Assembly: GCA_026989655.1 (NCBI GenBank)
Contig: JALSIX010000140.1
Location: 1-64,000, forward strand
Direction of reading: 5' to 3'
DNA from: Caldilineaceae bacterium
Lineage (GTDB): Bacteria > Chloroflexota > Anaerolineae > Caldilineales > Caldilineaceae
Length of the DNA: 64,000 nt
Positions within the stretch are counted from its first letter, which is position 1. Every line of letters starts with the position of its first letter. The position numbers and the translations under genes were made by a program. The notes under the pieces are model-generated. The model was not told the origin of the DNA and did not search any database. It saw only the letters and a program-made list of their open reading frames with translations. Positions 16,437 through 25,617 of this stretch are shown piece after piece.

Positions 16437-17615
16437 ATGTCCCGTTCCAACACCGTATCCTCGAACATCTCTGCGCCTGCCATGCCTGTCCGAGTGGCCC
16501 TGGTCCTGGCGATGTTGGTGCTGGGTGGGCTCGCGCTCAGCGCCTGCGGCCAGGACACGCCCCCGCCGACCCCCACACCCACCAAGACGCCGACACCCAC
16601 CGCGGCCATGGAGGCCGGCAACGGCCCACCGACCACGCCCACACCGCCTCCTGCCGAGCCCACCCCCCCGCTGCCCACCCCCACCGCGTCGGCCCACATC
16701 GCGCCCTACACCGGCCTGCCGGTGGAGGATCCGGCTCGACTGCGCCGCCGCCCCATCTTCATCTGCGTGAACAACGACGCGGTGGGCCGTGCCGCACACT
16801 ACGGCTTGGTCCGCGCAGACCTGGTCTACGAGTACATCGTGGACGGCTTCACCCTCACCCGCCTGACGGCCATGTACCACAGCCAGGACGCGGAGCGGGT
16901 GGGGCCGGTGCGGAGCGCCCGCAAGCCCAACATCTGGATCACCTACATGTACGACGGTGCCCTGGCCTGCTCCGGCGGCAGCGACGCCATCCGCTACCTC
17001 CTCAAACACGAGGTGGGCTTCCCCTACCTGGACGCGGACATCGACGACCCCACCAACACGGTCTACTTCTCCAACGTGGGCACCGACTATCGGACCCGGC
17101 TCCAGGCCAGCACCCAGGGCGTGCGGCGCTGGCTCCAGGAGACGGGCAACGACAAGGAGTGGAGCCGGCCGGGATTCGCGTTCAGCCCCGAGCCCCCACC
17201 CTTTGCCGCGGGCTCGGCCACGGCCATCCGGCTCCCCTACCCGGGCGGCAACCAGGTGGAGTGGCGGTACGATCCGGAACGGCGGGTCTACCTCCGCTAT
17301 CAGGGCGGCCAGCCCCACGTGGACAACGAGACCGGAGAGCCCCTCACCGCGGAGAACGTGGTGGTCATCAAGGCCCGCCACGAGCTGACGGACATCGTGG
17401 AGGACAGCCTGGGCACCCGGAGCGTGGACATCCAGCTCTACGGCTTCGGCGACCTGCGGCTCTTCCGGGATGGCCTGGTCTACGAGGGCACCTGGCGCGC
17501 GGACGACCGGACCCCTCCCCGATGGCTCGGCCCCGGCGAGCAGCTCATCCCCCTGCGGCCCGGGCAGACCTGGATCCAGGTGATCCGGCTCGACACGCCC
17601 TTCGACTACCGGTGA
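16437..17615 (+). CDS. DUF3048 (YerB-like) lipoprotein
   Basis: A 392-residue exported lipoprotein: lipobox LALSAC with Cys37, a Pro/Thr linker to about residue 80, then the DUF3048 domain. Family hallmarks are YTGLPVEDPARLRRRPIFICVNN, LVYEYIVDGFTLTRLTAMY, the VGPVRSARKP motif and a C-terminal VVVIKARHEL ... GTWRADDRTPP segment. YerB-type proteins are surface proteins of unknown function; homologues sit near DNA repair genes in Bacilli but are isolated here. The first ATG is used; a second at 16482 would still leave a full signal peptide. Confidence 0.88.
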   Translation: MSRSNTVSSNISAPAMPVRVALVLAMLVLGGLALSACGQDTPPPTPTPTKTPTPTAAMEAGNGPPTTPTPPPAEPTPPLPTPTASAHIAPYTGLPVEDPARLRRRPIFICVNNDAVGRAAHYGLVRADLVYEYIVDGFTLTRLTAMYHSQDAERVGPVRSARKPNIWITYMYDGALACSGGSDAIRYLLKHEVGFPYLDADIDDPTNTVYFSNVGTDYRTRLQASTQGVRRWLQETGNDKEWSRPGFAFSPEPPPFAAGSATAIRLPYPGGNQVEWRYDPERRVYLRYQGGQPHVDNETGEPLTAENVVVIKARHELTDIVEDSLGTRSVDIQLYGFGDLRLFRDGLVYEGTWRADDRTPPRWLGPGEQLIPLRPGQTWIQVIRLDTPFDYR

Positions 17616-17701
17616 AACCCGGATACCTGTGAACCTCGCGCGCCCCCCTTCCCGGCCCATCCGGGCTTGCACATCGACACCGCAACCGGTTGCACCCCCG
17701 C

Positions 17702-17730
17702 TTGACAGGGTCGCGGTTGTGCGAGATGAT
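17702..17730 (+). promoter_or_regulatory. Promoter of the ParB-like gene and pyk
   Basis: TTGACA (17702-17707), a 17-nt spacer and GATGAT (17725-17730). The -35 is a perfect consensus. It lies about 93 nt before the start of the ParB-like gene. Confidence 0.6.
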
Positions 17731-17822
17731 TGGGGACGCGGCTTCACGCCTGGGCCATCTGCGCTCCCTGGCCCAGGACCGCATCGCCGGGGGCGACATA
17801 CCGGGAGGAGGCAGCCAGAGCC

Positions 17823-18887
17823 ATGCCCACGCGACAGTACCACGAAGCCCTGGCCCGGGAGCGGTTCAACCGGGAGACCCGCCGGGCCCTGGTCCGGGAT
17901 CTGCTCCGCCGACTGGCCGGCAAGGACACGGATCTGCTCCGCTACGAGGAGGTCGCCCGCCGGCTGCGGGCCGTGCGGGAATCCCGCCGTCGACTGGAGT
18001 CGGTGCCCCTGGAGAAGATCGTGGGCAGTGTGGGCCGTTACCGGGACTTCACCCGGGAGTTCCTGCCCCGCGAGGGCGCGGACCGAGAACGCTGGGTCCG
18101 CCTGGACGCGGCCCTGAACACCCTGGAGCACATGCCCCCTGTCGAGCTGTACCAGATCGGGGACATCTACTTCGTGAAGGACGGCAACCACCGGGTCTCG
18201 GTGGCCCGGGCGAACGGCCTGGACACCATCGAGGCCTACGTCACGGAGATCGACGCCCCCGTGGAGCTGACCCTGGACGACGTGGAACGGGACCGCTGGA
18301 TCATCAAGGCGGAACAGGCCGAGTTCCTGCGCCAGACCCATCTGGACCGAATCCGTCCGGACGCGGCCATCCAGGTCACCGAACCCGGGGGCTATCCCAC
18401 CCTCCTCCACCACATCCAGGTCCACGGCTACCTGCGCAACCAGGAACGGGCCCGACAGGGGCTGCCGCCCCTGAGCCAGGAGGAGATCGTGGCCAGCTGG
18501 TACGACCACGTCTACTGCCCCCTGGTGGAGGCCATCCGCCGCTACCGACTGCTGGAACAGTTCCCCGGGCGCACAGAGGCGGACCTCTACCTGTGGATCG
18601 CCCGACACCGGGAGGCCCTGGCGGCCCGCTATGGCCTGGCCCCCCTGAGCCCGGACGCGGCCGTCTCCACCTTCGCCCAGGTCCACAGCGAACGCCCCCT
18701 GGCCAGGACCTGGAAAGGGGCCCGGCTGACCCTCCATCGGGCACTGGGCGATCGGAAACCCCTGGGCCTGAGCGATGAGGAGTTCCAGGAGCTCCGCCTC
18801 CGCCACGATGCCGGCGAGATCACCCTCCTGGAGGCCCAATCCCGGCAGGCCGCAGAGGAGAACCCGGAGGACGACCCGCCGGGCTGA
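17823..18887 (+). CDS. ParB-like nuclease-fold protein
   Basis: A 354-residue protein whose centre (about residues 60-150) matches the ParB N-terminal fold: VPLEKIVGSVGRYRDF, then VELYQIGDIYFVKDGNHRVSVARANG. The rest is helical, with the conserved-looking WYDHVYCPLVEAIRRYRLLEQFPGRTEADLYLWI segment that Chloroflexota and Actinobacteria homologues share and that is often annotated as a transcriptional regulator. There is no partner parA or parS-like site nearby, so chromosome segregation is unlikely. ATG 17823 has GGGAGGAGG about 12 nt upstream; a longer frame from 17730 would begin inside the promoter. Pyruvate kinase follows after 47 bp and is probably cotranscribed. Confidence 0.75.
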   Translation: MPTRQYHEALARERFNRETRRALVRDLLRRLAGKDTDLLRYEEVARRLRAVRESRRRLESVPLEKIVGSVGRYRDFTREFLPREGADRERWVRLDAALNTLEHMPPVELYQIGDIYFVKDGNHRVSVARANGLDTIEAYVTEIDAPVELTLDDVERDRWIIKAEQAEFLRQTHLDRIRPDAAIQVTEPGGYPTLLHHIQVHGYLRNQERARQGLPPLSQEEIVASWYDHVYCPLVEAIRRYRLLEQFPGRTEADLYLWIARHREALAARYGLAPLSPDAAVSTFAQVHSERPLARTWKGARLTLHRALGDRKPLGLSDEEFQELRLRHDAGEITLLEAQSRQAAEENPEDDPPG

Positions 18888-18934
18888 CCCATCCGCCCCT
18901 CCCACCTTTCGTCTGGATCCAGATACCCAGAGCC

Positions 18935-20695
18935 ATGCGACGCGTCAAGATCGTCTGCACCATCGGTCCGGCCAGCGACTCCCCCGAGATCCTGCGGGCC
19001 ATGATCCAGGCCGGCATGGACGTGGCCCGGCTGAACATGAGCCATGGGGATCACGCCTACCACGCGGAGCTCATCCGTCGTGTCCGGACCCTGGCCCACG
19101 AGCTCCGGCGGCCCATTGCCATCCTGGTGGACCTGCAAGGGCCGAAGCTCCGGGTGGGCCGGATGCAGGAGGGCGGCGTGCCCCTGCGGCCCGGGGAGGA
19201 GGTGATCCTCACCTCCGAACCCGTCGTCGGCGAGCCAGGATGCATCCCCATCCAGAACCCGGAGCTGCCCGGCATGGTGAAGGCCGGGGAGCGGATCCTG
19301 TTGGACGACGGCCTGCTGGAGCTGATGGTGGAGGAGAGCGATGGCCAGACCATCCGGGCCCGGGTGGTGGTGGGCGGCCTTCTGGAGGACAACAAGGGGA
19401 TGAACCTGCCCGACACCCGGCTGGAGCTCCCCTCCATCACCGAGAAGGACAAGCGGGACGTGGCCTTTGCCCTGGAACACCAGGCAGACTGGATCGCGCT
19501 GAGCTTCGTCCGCGCGGCCGAGGACGTGCACGAGCTGCGCAAGCTCATCGTGGGCCGGGCCGCCCTGGGCCGCACCACCCCCATCATCGCCAAGATCGAG
19601 AAGCCCGAGGCCGTCCGCAACATCGACGCCATCATCGAGGCCGCGGACGGGATCATGGTGGCCCGGGGCGACCTGGGCATCGAGACCAGCCCCGAGGCCG
19701 TGCCCATGATCCAGAAGATGATCATCGCCCGCTGCAACCGGGCGGGCAAGCCGGTGATCACGGCCACCCAGATGCTGGACTCCATGATCCGCAACCCGCG
19801 CCCCACCCGAGCCGAGGCCAGCGACGTGGCCAACGCGGTGTTGGACGGCAGCGATGCCCTCATGCTCTCCGGCGAGACGGCCCTGGGGAGATACCCGGTC
19901 CAGTCCGTCCAGACCATGGTCAAGATCGCGGAGGAGGCGGAACGGGTGCGGGGCCTGACCGCGGAGGAGCGGCGGGACCTGCATCGCCACCCCGCGGTGA
20001 CCACCGTGGCCTCCGCGGTGGGCCACGCCGCGGTGGTCACCGCGGAGGAGGTCCAGGCAGCGGCCATCATCACCCCCACGGTCTCCGGCTCCACCGCCAA
20101 GAAGCTCTCCTTCTTCCGTCCCTGCATCCCCATCATCGCGGTCACGCCCAGCCCCCTGGTCTACCGCCAACTGGCCCTGTACTGGGGTGTCTCCCCCCTG
20201 ATGGGAAGCCGCCGCAGCACCACGGACGAGGTGGTGGAGGACGCGGTGCGCCTGAGCCTGGAGGCCGGGTATGTGGACCAGGGAGACACGGTGGTGGTGA
20301 CCGGCGGAACGGTGGGCAGTGTCCCGGGGGTGACCAACCTGATGACCGTGCGCCGGATCGCCCAGGTGCTGGTCCGCGGCCAGGGCATCGGGGACACCCG
20401 GGTGGTGGGCAGGGTGCTGCGGATCCAGCCCGGCGAACCGTGCCACCACGTGGTCGCCACCTCCCGGGACATCGTGGTCGCGGAGCAGCTCTCGCCGGAA
20501 TGCGTGGAGGTGTTGCGCCAGGCCGGGGGTGTGATCACCCGGGAAGGCGACCGGGACAGCTTTGTGGCCCTGGCCGCGGTGGAGCTGGGTGTGCCGGCCG
20601 TGGTGGGCGCCCAGGGAAACTGGGAGGAGCTCACGCCCGGCCGCACCATCGTGGTGGATGCCCAGACGGGCAACGTCTACGATTGGACGGAGTGA
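18935..20695 (+). CDS. pyk: Pyruvate kinase with extra C-terminal domain
   Basis: A 586-residue pyruvate kinase (PEP + ADP to pyruvate + ATP, last step of glycolysis). It has the N-terminal RVKIVCTIGPAS, VARLNMSHG, the active-site region IIAKIEKPEAVRNID, the metal-binding VARGDLGIE and TQMLDSMI. It is about 110 residues longer than the E. coli type. The extension resembles the PEP-utilising mobile domain attached to Bacillus-type pyruvate kinases, but the position expected for TSH/TCH reads ITREGD and the phosphoacceptor His is missing, so the extension is probably structural or regulatory. Confidence 0.95.
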   Translation: MRRVKIVCTIGPASDSPEILRAMIQAGMDVARLNMSHGDHAYHAELIRRVRTLAHELRRPIAILVDLQGPKLRVGRMQEGGVPLRPGEEVILTSEPVVGEPGCIPIQNPELPGMVKAGERILLDDGLLELMVEESDGQTIRARVVVGGLLEDNKGMNLPDTRLELPSITEKDKRDVAFALEHQADWIALSFVRAAEDVHELRKLIVGRAALGRTTPIIAKIEKPEAVRNIDAIIEAADGIMVARGDLGIETSPEAVPMIQKMIIARCNRAGKPVITATQMLDSMIRNPRPTRAEASDVANAVLDGSDALMLSGETALGRYPVQSVQTMVKIAEEAERVRGLTAEERRDLHRHPAVTTVASAVGHAAVVTAEEVQAAAIITPTVSGSTAKKLSFFRPCIPIIAVTPSPLVYRQLALYWGVSPLMGSRRSTTDEVVEDAVRLSLEAGYVDQGDTVVVTGGTVGSVPGVTNLMTVRRIAQVLVRGQGIGDTRVVGRVLRIQPGEPCHHVVATSRDIVVAEQLSPECVEVLRQAGGVITREGDRDSFVALAAVELGVPAVVGAQGNWEELTPGRTIVVDAQTGNVYDWTE

Positions 20696-20726
20696 TCGCC
20701 TCACCTCCCCAGGGCGGCGAGGGAAC

Positions 20727-21524
20727 TCACCCCCGGCCTCTCTGGCCCTCCCGGCTCCCTCCCATCCGCTCCCACAGCACCAGCCCCGCATAGAGGGGCA
20801 GTACCCGCATCCGCCGCCAGCGCCAGGGCTGGGTGACGAGCCGATGGAACCACTCCAGACCCAGGCGCTGCATCCATCCAGGCGCACGACGGGCCGTGCC
20901 GGCCACGAAGTCGAAGGCCCCCCCGACGCCCAGGGCCACCCGGGCCGGCAGTTCCTGTCGATGGTGGGCGATCCACAGCTCCTGGCGAGGGTGGCCGTAG
21001 GCCACGAAGAGGATGTCGGGGCGGGCCGCGGCCAGGCGGGCCCGGATGGCCGGCCACTCCTCTGCGGCCGGGCTGCCCGCGTGGGTCCCCGCGATGGAAA
21101 GGCCGGGGTAGAGGGCCTGCAGGCGGGCTGCGGCCTGCTGGGCGATGCCAGGGGCGGCCCCCAACAGGTAGACCCGCCATCCGGAGACCGCGGCCTGTTG
21201 GCAGATGCGGTAGATCCCGTCCGAGCCGGTGACCCGTTCCCGCAGACGAATGCCCTGGAGCCGAGCCGCCCACAGCACCCCGATCCCGTCCGGAACACAC
21301 AGGTCCGCCTGCCGGAGGACCCGGGCAAAGGCCGGGTTGCGCCGGGCCTCCATGATGAACTCGGGATTGACCGTGCAGATCTGGCGACAGCCGGACGCGC
21401 AGGAGCGCGGCTCCGCCAGCCATCGGTCGATCTGCTCCAGGGTCTGGGCGAAGTCCACCGGATGGATGGGGATCCCCAGCACGGTGAACGGGGACACCGG
21501 GAGGGTGGAGGCCGCAGCCACCAT
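20727..21524 (-). CDS. WecG/TagA/CpsF family glycosyltransferase
   Basis: A 265-residue GT26 enzyme transferring a sugar (N-acetyl-mannosaminuronate type in WecG/TagA) onto a lipid-linked intermediate in surface polysaccharide synthesis. Motifs: VLGIPIHPVDFAQTLEQID, ICTVNPEFIMEARRNPAF, LCVPDGIGVLWAARLQG, GSDGIYRICQ, VYLLGAAPGIAQQAA and ILFVAYGHPRQELWI. It starts 4 nt after the stop of the upstream glycosyltransferase, so they form an operon with the 507-residue membrane protein. Confidence 0.9.
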   Translation of the reverse strand: MVAAASTLPVSPFTVLGIPIHPVDFAQTLEQIDRWLAEPRSCASGCRQICTVNPEFIMEARRNPAFARVLRQADLCVPDGIGVLWAARLQGIRLRERVTGSDGIYRICQQAAVSGWRVYLLGAAPGIAQQAAARLQALYPGLSIAGTHAGSPAAEEWPAIRARLAAARPDILFVAYGHPRQELWIAHHRQELPARVALGVGGAFDFVAGTARRAPGWMQRLGLEWFHRLVTQPWRWRRMRVLPLYAGLVLWERMGGSREGQRGRG

Positions 21525-21528
21525 GGCG

Positions 21529-22707
21529 TCACCGGCCCCGGACGCTCCGGGCCGCTGCCTCCAGCACGGCCAGGGTCTCTCGAGCGGCCCTCTCCCAGGA
21601 GAAGCGTTGCACATTTCGGTAGCCGGCCTGGATGAGCTCCTCCCGCAGAGCTGCGTCCCGGCTCAGGCGCAACATGGCCTGGGCCAGGGCGTCCACGTCC
21701 TCCGGATCCACCAGGAGCGCTGCATCGCCGGCCACCTCGGGCAGCGCGGAGTTGTTGCCACACATCACAGGCACTCCCATCTGCTGGGCCTCCAACACCG
21801 GAAGGCCAAACCCCTCGAACAGGGACGGAAAGGCGAAGAACCAGGCCCCGGCCAGCAGGGCCAGGCGGTCTGTCTCGGGAACATAGCCGGGGAAGTGGAC
21901 CCGATGGCCCACCCCGTGTTCCCGGGCCGCCGCGTAGAGGGCCCGGCTCAGCCAGCCCCGACGGCCGGCCAACACCAGGTCCCACCCGATCGCGTCCTCG
22001 TGGACCAGCCGGGCATAGGCCTGGATCAGCCGGGCCAGGTTCTTCCGGGGCTGGATGGTGCCCACGTAGAGGGCATAGGGCCTGGCCAGGCCGTAGCGAG
22101 CCCGGGCCTGGGCCACCGCGGCCTTCCCAGGCCGCGGGCCGGCCGCCACCCCCTCGTGGACCACCGCGATCCGCGCGGGGGGCACGCGGTAGAGCCGTTC
22201 CAGGTCCCGGGCCGTGGCCCGACTCACCGCGATGACCCGATGGGCCACCCGAACGTTCCAACGGGTGGACAGCTCCAGGTACAGACGCTGCACCCGGGGA
22301 TGGGCCCAGGGCACATGGCGATGGCCCAGATCGTGGACCGTGACCACACACGGCGGCAGCCGGCCCGGTGGCCATACAAAGGGGACCACGTGGGCCGGCA
22401 CGAAGAGCACGTCCGGCGGACGACGGATCACCTCCTGGGCCAGGGCCCGGTGGGTCCACAGGCGCCAGGCCGGGCGGATCCGCAGCTCCACCTGGGGCGG
22501 AAGCCCCTCCACCCAGGGGGCCAGCTCGGGTGGAGGAGATCGGTCCGCGTACAGGCGCCAGTGGATGGCATCCGCCCCGGGCAGGGACACCATGTGGCCC
22601 AGGATCTCCCGGGAATAGCGTTCTGTGCCGGTGGCCTGGGCACGAAAGGCCCTGGAGGCGTCCACGCCGATACAGAGGGCCTCTTCTCCCCACCTCTCCG
22701 GGCTCAC
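21529..22707 (-). CDS. Glycosyltransferase family 4 protein
   Basis: A 392-residue GT-B glycosyltransferase. The N-terminal half holds an acceptor-side Rossmann fold (CIGVDASRAF ... VTVHDLGH). The C-terminal half has the GT4 signatures YALYVGTIQPRKNLARLI and the E-x7-E motif in FPSLFEGFGLPVLEAQQMGVPVMC. It starts with GTG at 22707, overlapping the stop of the upstream gene (GTGA). It probably adds a sugar to a cell-surface glycan together with the WecG-like enzyme downstream; donor and acceptor are unknown. Confidence 0.88.
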   Translation of the reverse strand: MSPERWGEEALCIGVDASRAFRAQATGTERYSREILGHMVSLPGADAIHWRLYADRSPPPELAPWVEGLPPQVELRIRPAWRLWTHRALAQEVIRRPPDVLFVPAHVVPFVWPPGRLPPCVVTVHDLGHRHVPWAHPRVQRLYLELSTRWNVRVAHRVIAVSRATARDLERLYRVPPARIAVVHEGVAAGPRPGKAAVAQARARYGLARPYALYVGTIQPRKNLARLIQAYARLVHEDAIGWDLVLAGRRGWLSRALYAAAREHGVGHRVHFPGYVPETDRLALLAGAWFFAFPSLFEGFGLPVLEAQQMGVPVMCGNNSALPEVAGDAALLVDPEDVDALAQAMLRLSRDAALREELIQAGYRNVQRFSWERAARETLAVLEAAARSVRGR

Positions 22708-24227
22708 TCGAACACCTCGATGCGCCCCAGTCCCTTGCGGCTGAGCAGGGCTCGGGTTCGCTCGTAGACCGTGGGGCCTCCCCGCCGTTCCTCGGTGGCG
22801 AAGATCAGGTTCAAGGTGTACATCCGATGGGCCTTTGCCTGGACCAGGCGCCCCTGCTCCACGTAGACGATGCGCTGGATGGGGTTGTCCATCTTGTACA
22901 GGTAGGGTCGGATATCGTAGCGCATGATGTCCACCAGCCCGGTGAACCGAGGCATATCCGGGTAGAGGCGCTCGAACGCGTCGTTGTAGAGGATCACCTC
23001 CTTCACATAGCGGAGGATCTGCTCGCCCTGGCCATCGTTGTCCAGCTCGGTCATCACCTGGCGGTTCCGGGCCCGCATCACCTCGGGGGGCACCTCGGCC
23101 TCCGGCACGAAGTGGACCTTCTCCCGGACATAGCCCAGCCGATGCTGGCCGTCCAGGGTACGCACGTCGATCCGCTGGTCGAAGAGGTAGCGCCTCAGGA
23201 GCCGGGCGAACGCGGCCCGCCCCAGCTCCTTGATCCGGTCCTTGAACATGTACCCCACCACCAGGGCCGCGAAGAAGGGCATGGTGAAGTTGCCGTAGCG
23301 TTGCTGGAAGTAGAAGGCCACCCAGGTGGCGAAGACCATGGAGATCCCCGCGGCCACCGCGTACATCAGGTGTTCCAGGGTGGTGCCCTCCCGGTAGATG
23401 GCCCGGGAGAGGAAGAGCACGCTGGAGGTATACTTCTTCAGCACCGCCGCCCGGAACATGTACTCCTCGTTCCGGCTGTCCACCGAGAGGATGGACGGAT
23501 AGCCCCGCTCCTTCCGATAGCGCAGCTCGGACTCGGCACACTCGGACAGGTGATGGAAGGTCCGCCGTACCTCCGGCTCGTTGGGCAGCCGCCGGAGGAG
23601 ACGCAGGGCCTGGATGAAGGAGCGCTCCACCAACAGGCTCAGGGCCTCGTCCGTCAGCCGGTAGGCCAGCCCCACCGTCTCCCGGCCCACCGCCACCTGC
23701 TCGGCCTCCCAGGAGATCTGGGCCTGGGCATCCCGATAGGCCGCGACGATGGCCTGGACCTGATCGCAGAGCCCACGCAGGCCCTGGAGCACCCGGGCCC
23801 GCACCTGGGGATCCTCCTGGGCCCTGGGAAGCTGACGCACCACCTCCTCCAGCTCGTCCCGGATGGCGCTCTTCAGGATGGCCCGCAGGAACTTGAAGCT
23901 GTTCACCAGCCGCCGAGCCTTCTCCGGGTCCCGACGCCAGTCCCCCTCGGCCAAGAGCCGCTGCATGACCTTCAGGGGAGAGTTGGGCCGACGACATAGG
24001 TCCTTGGGCGACATCTCCGGGGTCTTCAACCGGATGTAGTTCTGGAGATCCCGGTAGAAGTGCCGAGGTTCGTAGGTGAACCGATTGATGCCCAGGCTCT
24101 GGGGCACGAAGATGTACACGGCAAAGCGGTAGCGGGTCCGCCGCTCGCCGGGCTCGATGGGGTAGTTCAGCTTGAACTCCAGTTGGTACCGATCGTGGAT
24201 CCGAATTCGGGTCTCGACCTCGCGCAA
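22704..24227 (-). CDS. Uncharacterised conserved membrane protein
   Basis: A 507-residue protein I cannot assign. An N-terminal beta-rich region (RIRIHDRYQLEFKLNYPI) is followed by a long helical part, two adjacent hydrophobic segments near residues 295-335 (LMYAVAAGISMVFATWVAFYF, MPFFAALVVGYMF) and a C-terminal mixed domain. The start is TTG 24227, supported by GGAGGTG 7 nt upstream. It heads an operon with two glycosyltransferases, so a role at the cell surface is possible but unproven. Confidence 0.65.
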   Translation of the reverse strand: MREVETRIRIHDRYQLEFKLNYPIEPGERRTRYRFAVYIFVPQSLGINRFTYEPRHFYRDLQNYIRLKTPEMSPKDLCRRPNSPLKVMQRLLAEGDWRRDPEKARRLVNSFKFLRAILKSAIRDELEEVVRQLPRAQEDPQVRARVLQGLRGLCDQVQAIVAAYRDAQAQISWEAEQVAVGRETVGLAYRLTDEALSLLVERSFIQALRLLRRLPNEPEVRRTFHHLSECAESELRYRKERGYPSILSVDSRNEEYMFRAAVLKKYTSSVLFLSRAIYREGTTLEHLMYAVAAGISMVFATWVAFYFQQRYGNFTMPFFAALVVGYMFKDRIKELGRAAFARLLRRYLFDQRIDVRTLDGQHRLGYVREKVHFVPEAEVPPEVMRARNRQVMTELDNDGQGEQILRYVKEVILYNDAFERLYPDMPRFTGLVDIMRYDIRPYLYKMDNPIQRIVYVEQGRLVQAKAHRMYTLNLIFATEERRGGPTVYERTRALLSRKGLGRIEVFE

Positions 24228-24590
24228 GTCCGCTCACCTCCTCCAGCGCTCGTCCCTCCCTGGAACCTGCCCGGGCCACCTGGACCTGCGCCCGGGAGAT
24301 GGCCCTCCCCGGTGGAGGGCAGATGCCGCGACCGCGGCTTGGATCTTCCAGGATGCCACAACTCGCGGTCCCGCGCAACCGTTTTCGCGAAAGGGGACGC
24401 GCCGGCCCCGGCCAGGAGCCTCTGCGCCCCTCTGGAGCCGGCGCAGGACCGCCGCCGAAGCCGGCACGCCGCCCCATCGGGTGGCCCCCGGTTCCGCACA
24501 AGGGAATTCAACCCACTTTACAAACCGGCTTCGCTTCGAGTACACTGGTCCCATACCCCGTGGATGCCACCGTTCAAGGAGTTCCCTCCC
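24228..24590. other. Divergent intergenic region
   Basis: This 363-bp gap separates the minus-strand 507-residue protein and the plus-strand MoxR gene. It holds the MoxR promoter near its right end and a 10-bp palindrome TTTCGCGAAA (24383-24392) that could be an operator. I see no clear minus-strand promoter and no RNA gene. Confidence 0.4.
24517..24546 (+). promoter_or_regulatory. Promoter of the MoxR/VWA operon
   Basis: TTTACA (24517-24522), an 18-nt spacer and TACACT (24541-24546), 45 nt before the MoxR start codon. Confidence 0.5.
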
Positions 24591-25568
24591 ATGACCGGCG
24601 ACGCCCCGATCCGTGCCTTCCCGTCCATCGCGGAGGTCCAGGACGCGCTCGCAGCCCAGCAGTACATCGCCAGCGAGGAGATCGCGACCACGGTCTTCCT
24701 GGCCCAGCAACTGGGCAAGCCCCTGCTGGCCGAGGGACCGGCCGGGGTGGGCAAGACCGAACTGGCCAAGGCCATTGCCGGGGCCACGGGCCGGGAGCTG
24801 ATCCGGCTCCAGTGCTACGAGGGGTTGGACGAGACCAAGGCCCTCTACGAGTGGGAGTACGCGAAACAGCTCCTCTACACCCAGCTCCTGCGGGACAAGC
24901 TCCAGGAGACCCTGAGGGAGACCCGAACCCTCACCGAGGCCGCAGATCGCCTGGCCCAGGAGGAGGACGTCTTCTTCTCCATGCGCTTCCTCCTCCAGCG
25001 CCCCCTTCTGCGGGCCATCCTGAGCGAGCGGCCCACGGTGCTCCTGGTGGACGAGATCGACCGGGCCGACGCGGAGTTCGAGGCCTTCCTGCTGGAGGTG
25101 CTCAGCGACTTCCAGGTGACGGTCCCCGAGATCGGCACCCTCCACGCACGCCATCGCCCTTTCGTGGTCCTCACCAGCAACAACACCCGGGAACTGAGCG
25201 AGGCCCTGAAACGTCGCTGCCTCTACCTCTTCATCGGCTATCCCTCCCTGGAACAGGAGATGGACGTGGTCCGGCTCAAGGTCCCAGACCTGGGGCCCAA
25301 GCTGGCCCGCCAGGCGGTGGAGCTGGTCCAACGGCTGCGACAGATGGACCTGCGCAAGGCCCCCTCCATCAGCGAGACCCTGGACTGGGCCCGCTCGCTG
25401 GTGGCGCTCAACGCGGAGGGCCTGGACCCAGAGACCTTGGACAACACCTTGAGCGTGTTGCTGAAACACGAGAGCGACCTGCGCAAGGTCCGCCGCCGAC
25501 TGCACCCCGACCCCACGGACGAGGACGAGTGGATGGAGCCGCCGCGACGCCGGACCCGCTGGAACTGA
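24591..25568 (+). CDS. MoxR-family AAA+ ATPase (CoxD-like)
   Basis: A 325-residue AAA+ ATPase with Walker A GPAGVGKT at residues 49-56 and Walker B TVLLVDEIDRAD. The ATPase core is followed by a small helical lid and a charged C-terminal tail. MoxR proteins act as chaperone-like ATPases with a VWA-domain partner, here encoded 49 bp downstream. The pair resembles CoxD/CoxE, which help insert metal cofactors, but no CO dehydrogenase or other client is in the window. AAGGAG lies 8-9 nt before the ATG. Confidence 0.88.
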   Translation: MTGDAPIRAFPSIAEVQDALAAQQYIASEEIATTVFLAQQLGKPLLAEGPAGVGKTELAKAIAGATGRELIRLQCYEGLDETKALYEWEYAKQLLYTQLLRDKLQETLRETRTLTEAADRLAQEEDVFFSMRFLLQRPLLRAILSERPTVLLVDEIDRADAEFEAFLLEVLSDFQVTVPEIGTLHARHRPFVVLTSNNTRELSEALKRRCLYLFIGYPSLEQEMDVVRLKVPDLGPKLARQAVELVQRLRQMDLRKAPSISETLDWARSLVALNAEGLDPETLDNTLSVLLKHESDLRKVRRRLHPDPTDEDEWMEPPRRRTRWN

Positions 25569-25617
25569 GCCCCTTGGGGGCCCACCGGCCAGGCCGGCTG
25601 TTCCGAGGAGCCCTGCC

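Noticed and set aside
16155-18905. Minus-strand open frame of 916 codons
   Set aside because: Antisense shadow of the DUF3048 and ParB-like genes.
18629-22693. Minus-strand open frame of 1354 codons
   Set aside because: Antisense to pyruvate kinase and out of frame with the glycosyltransferases; low-complexity shadow composition.
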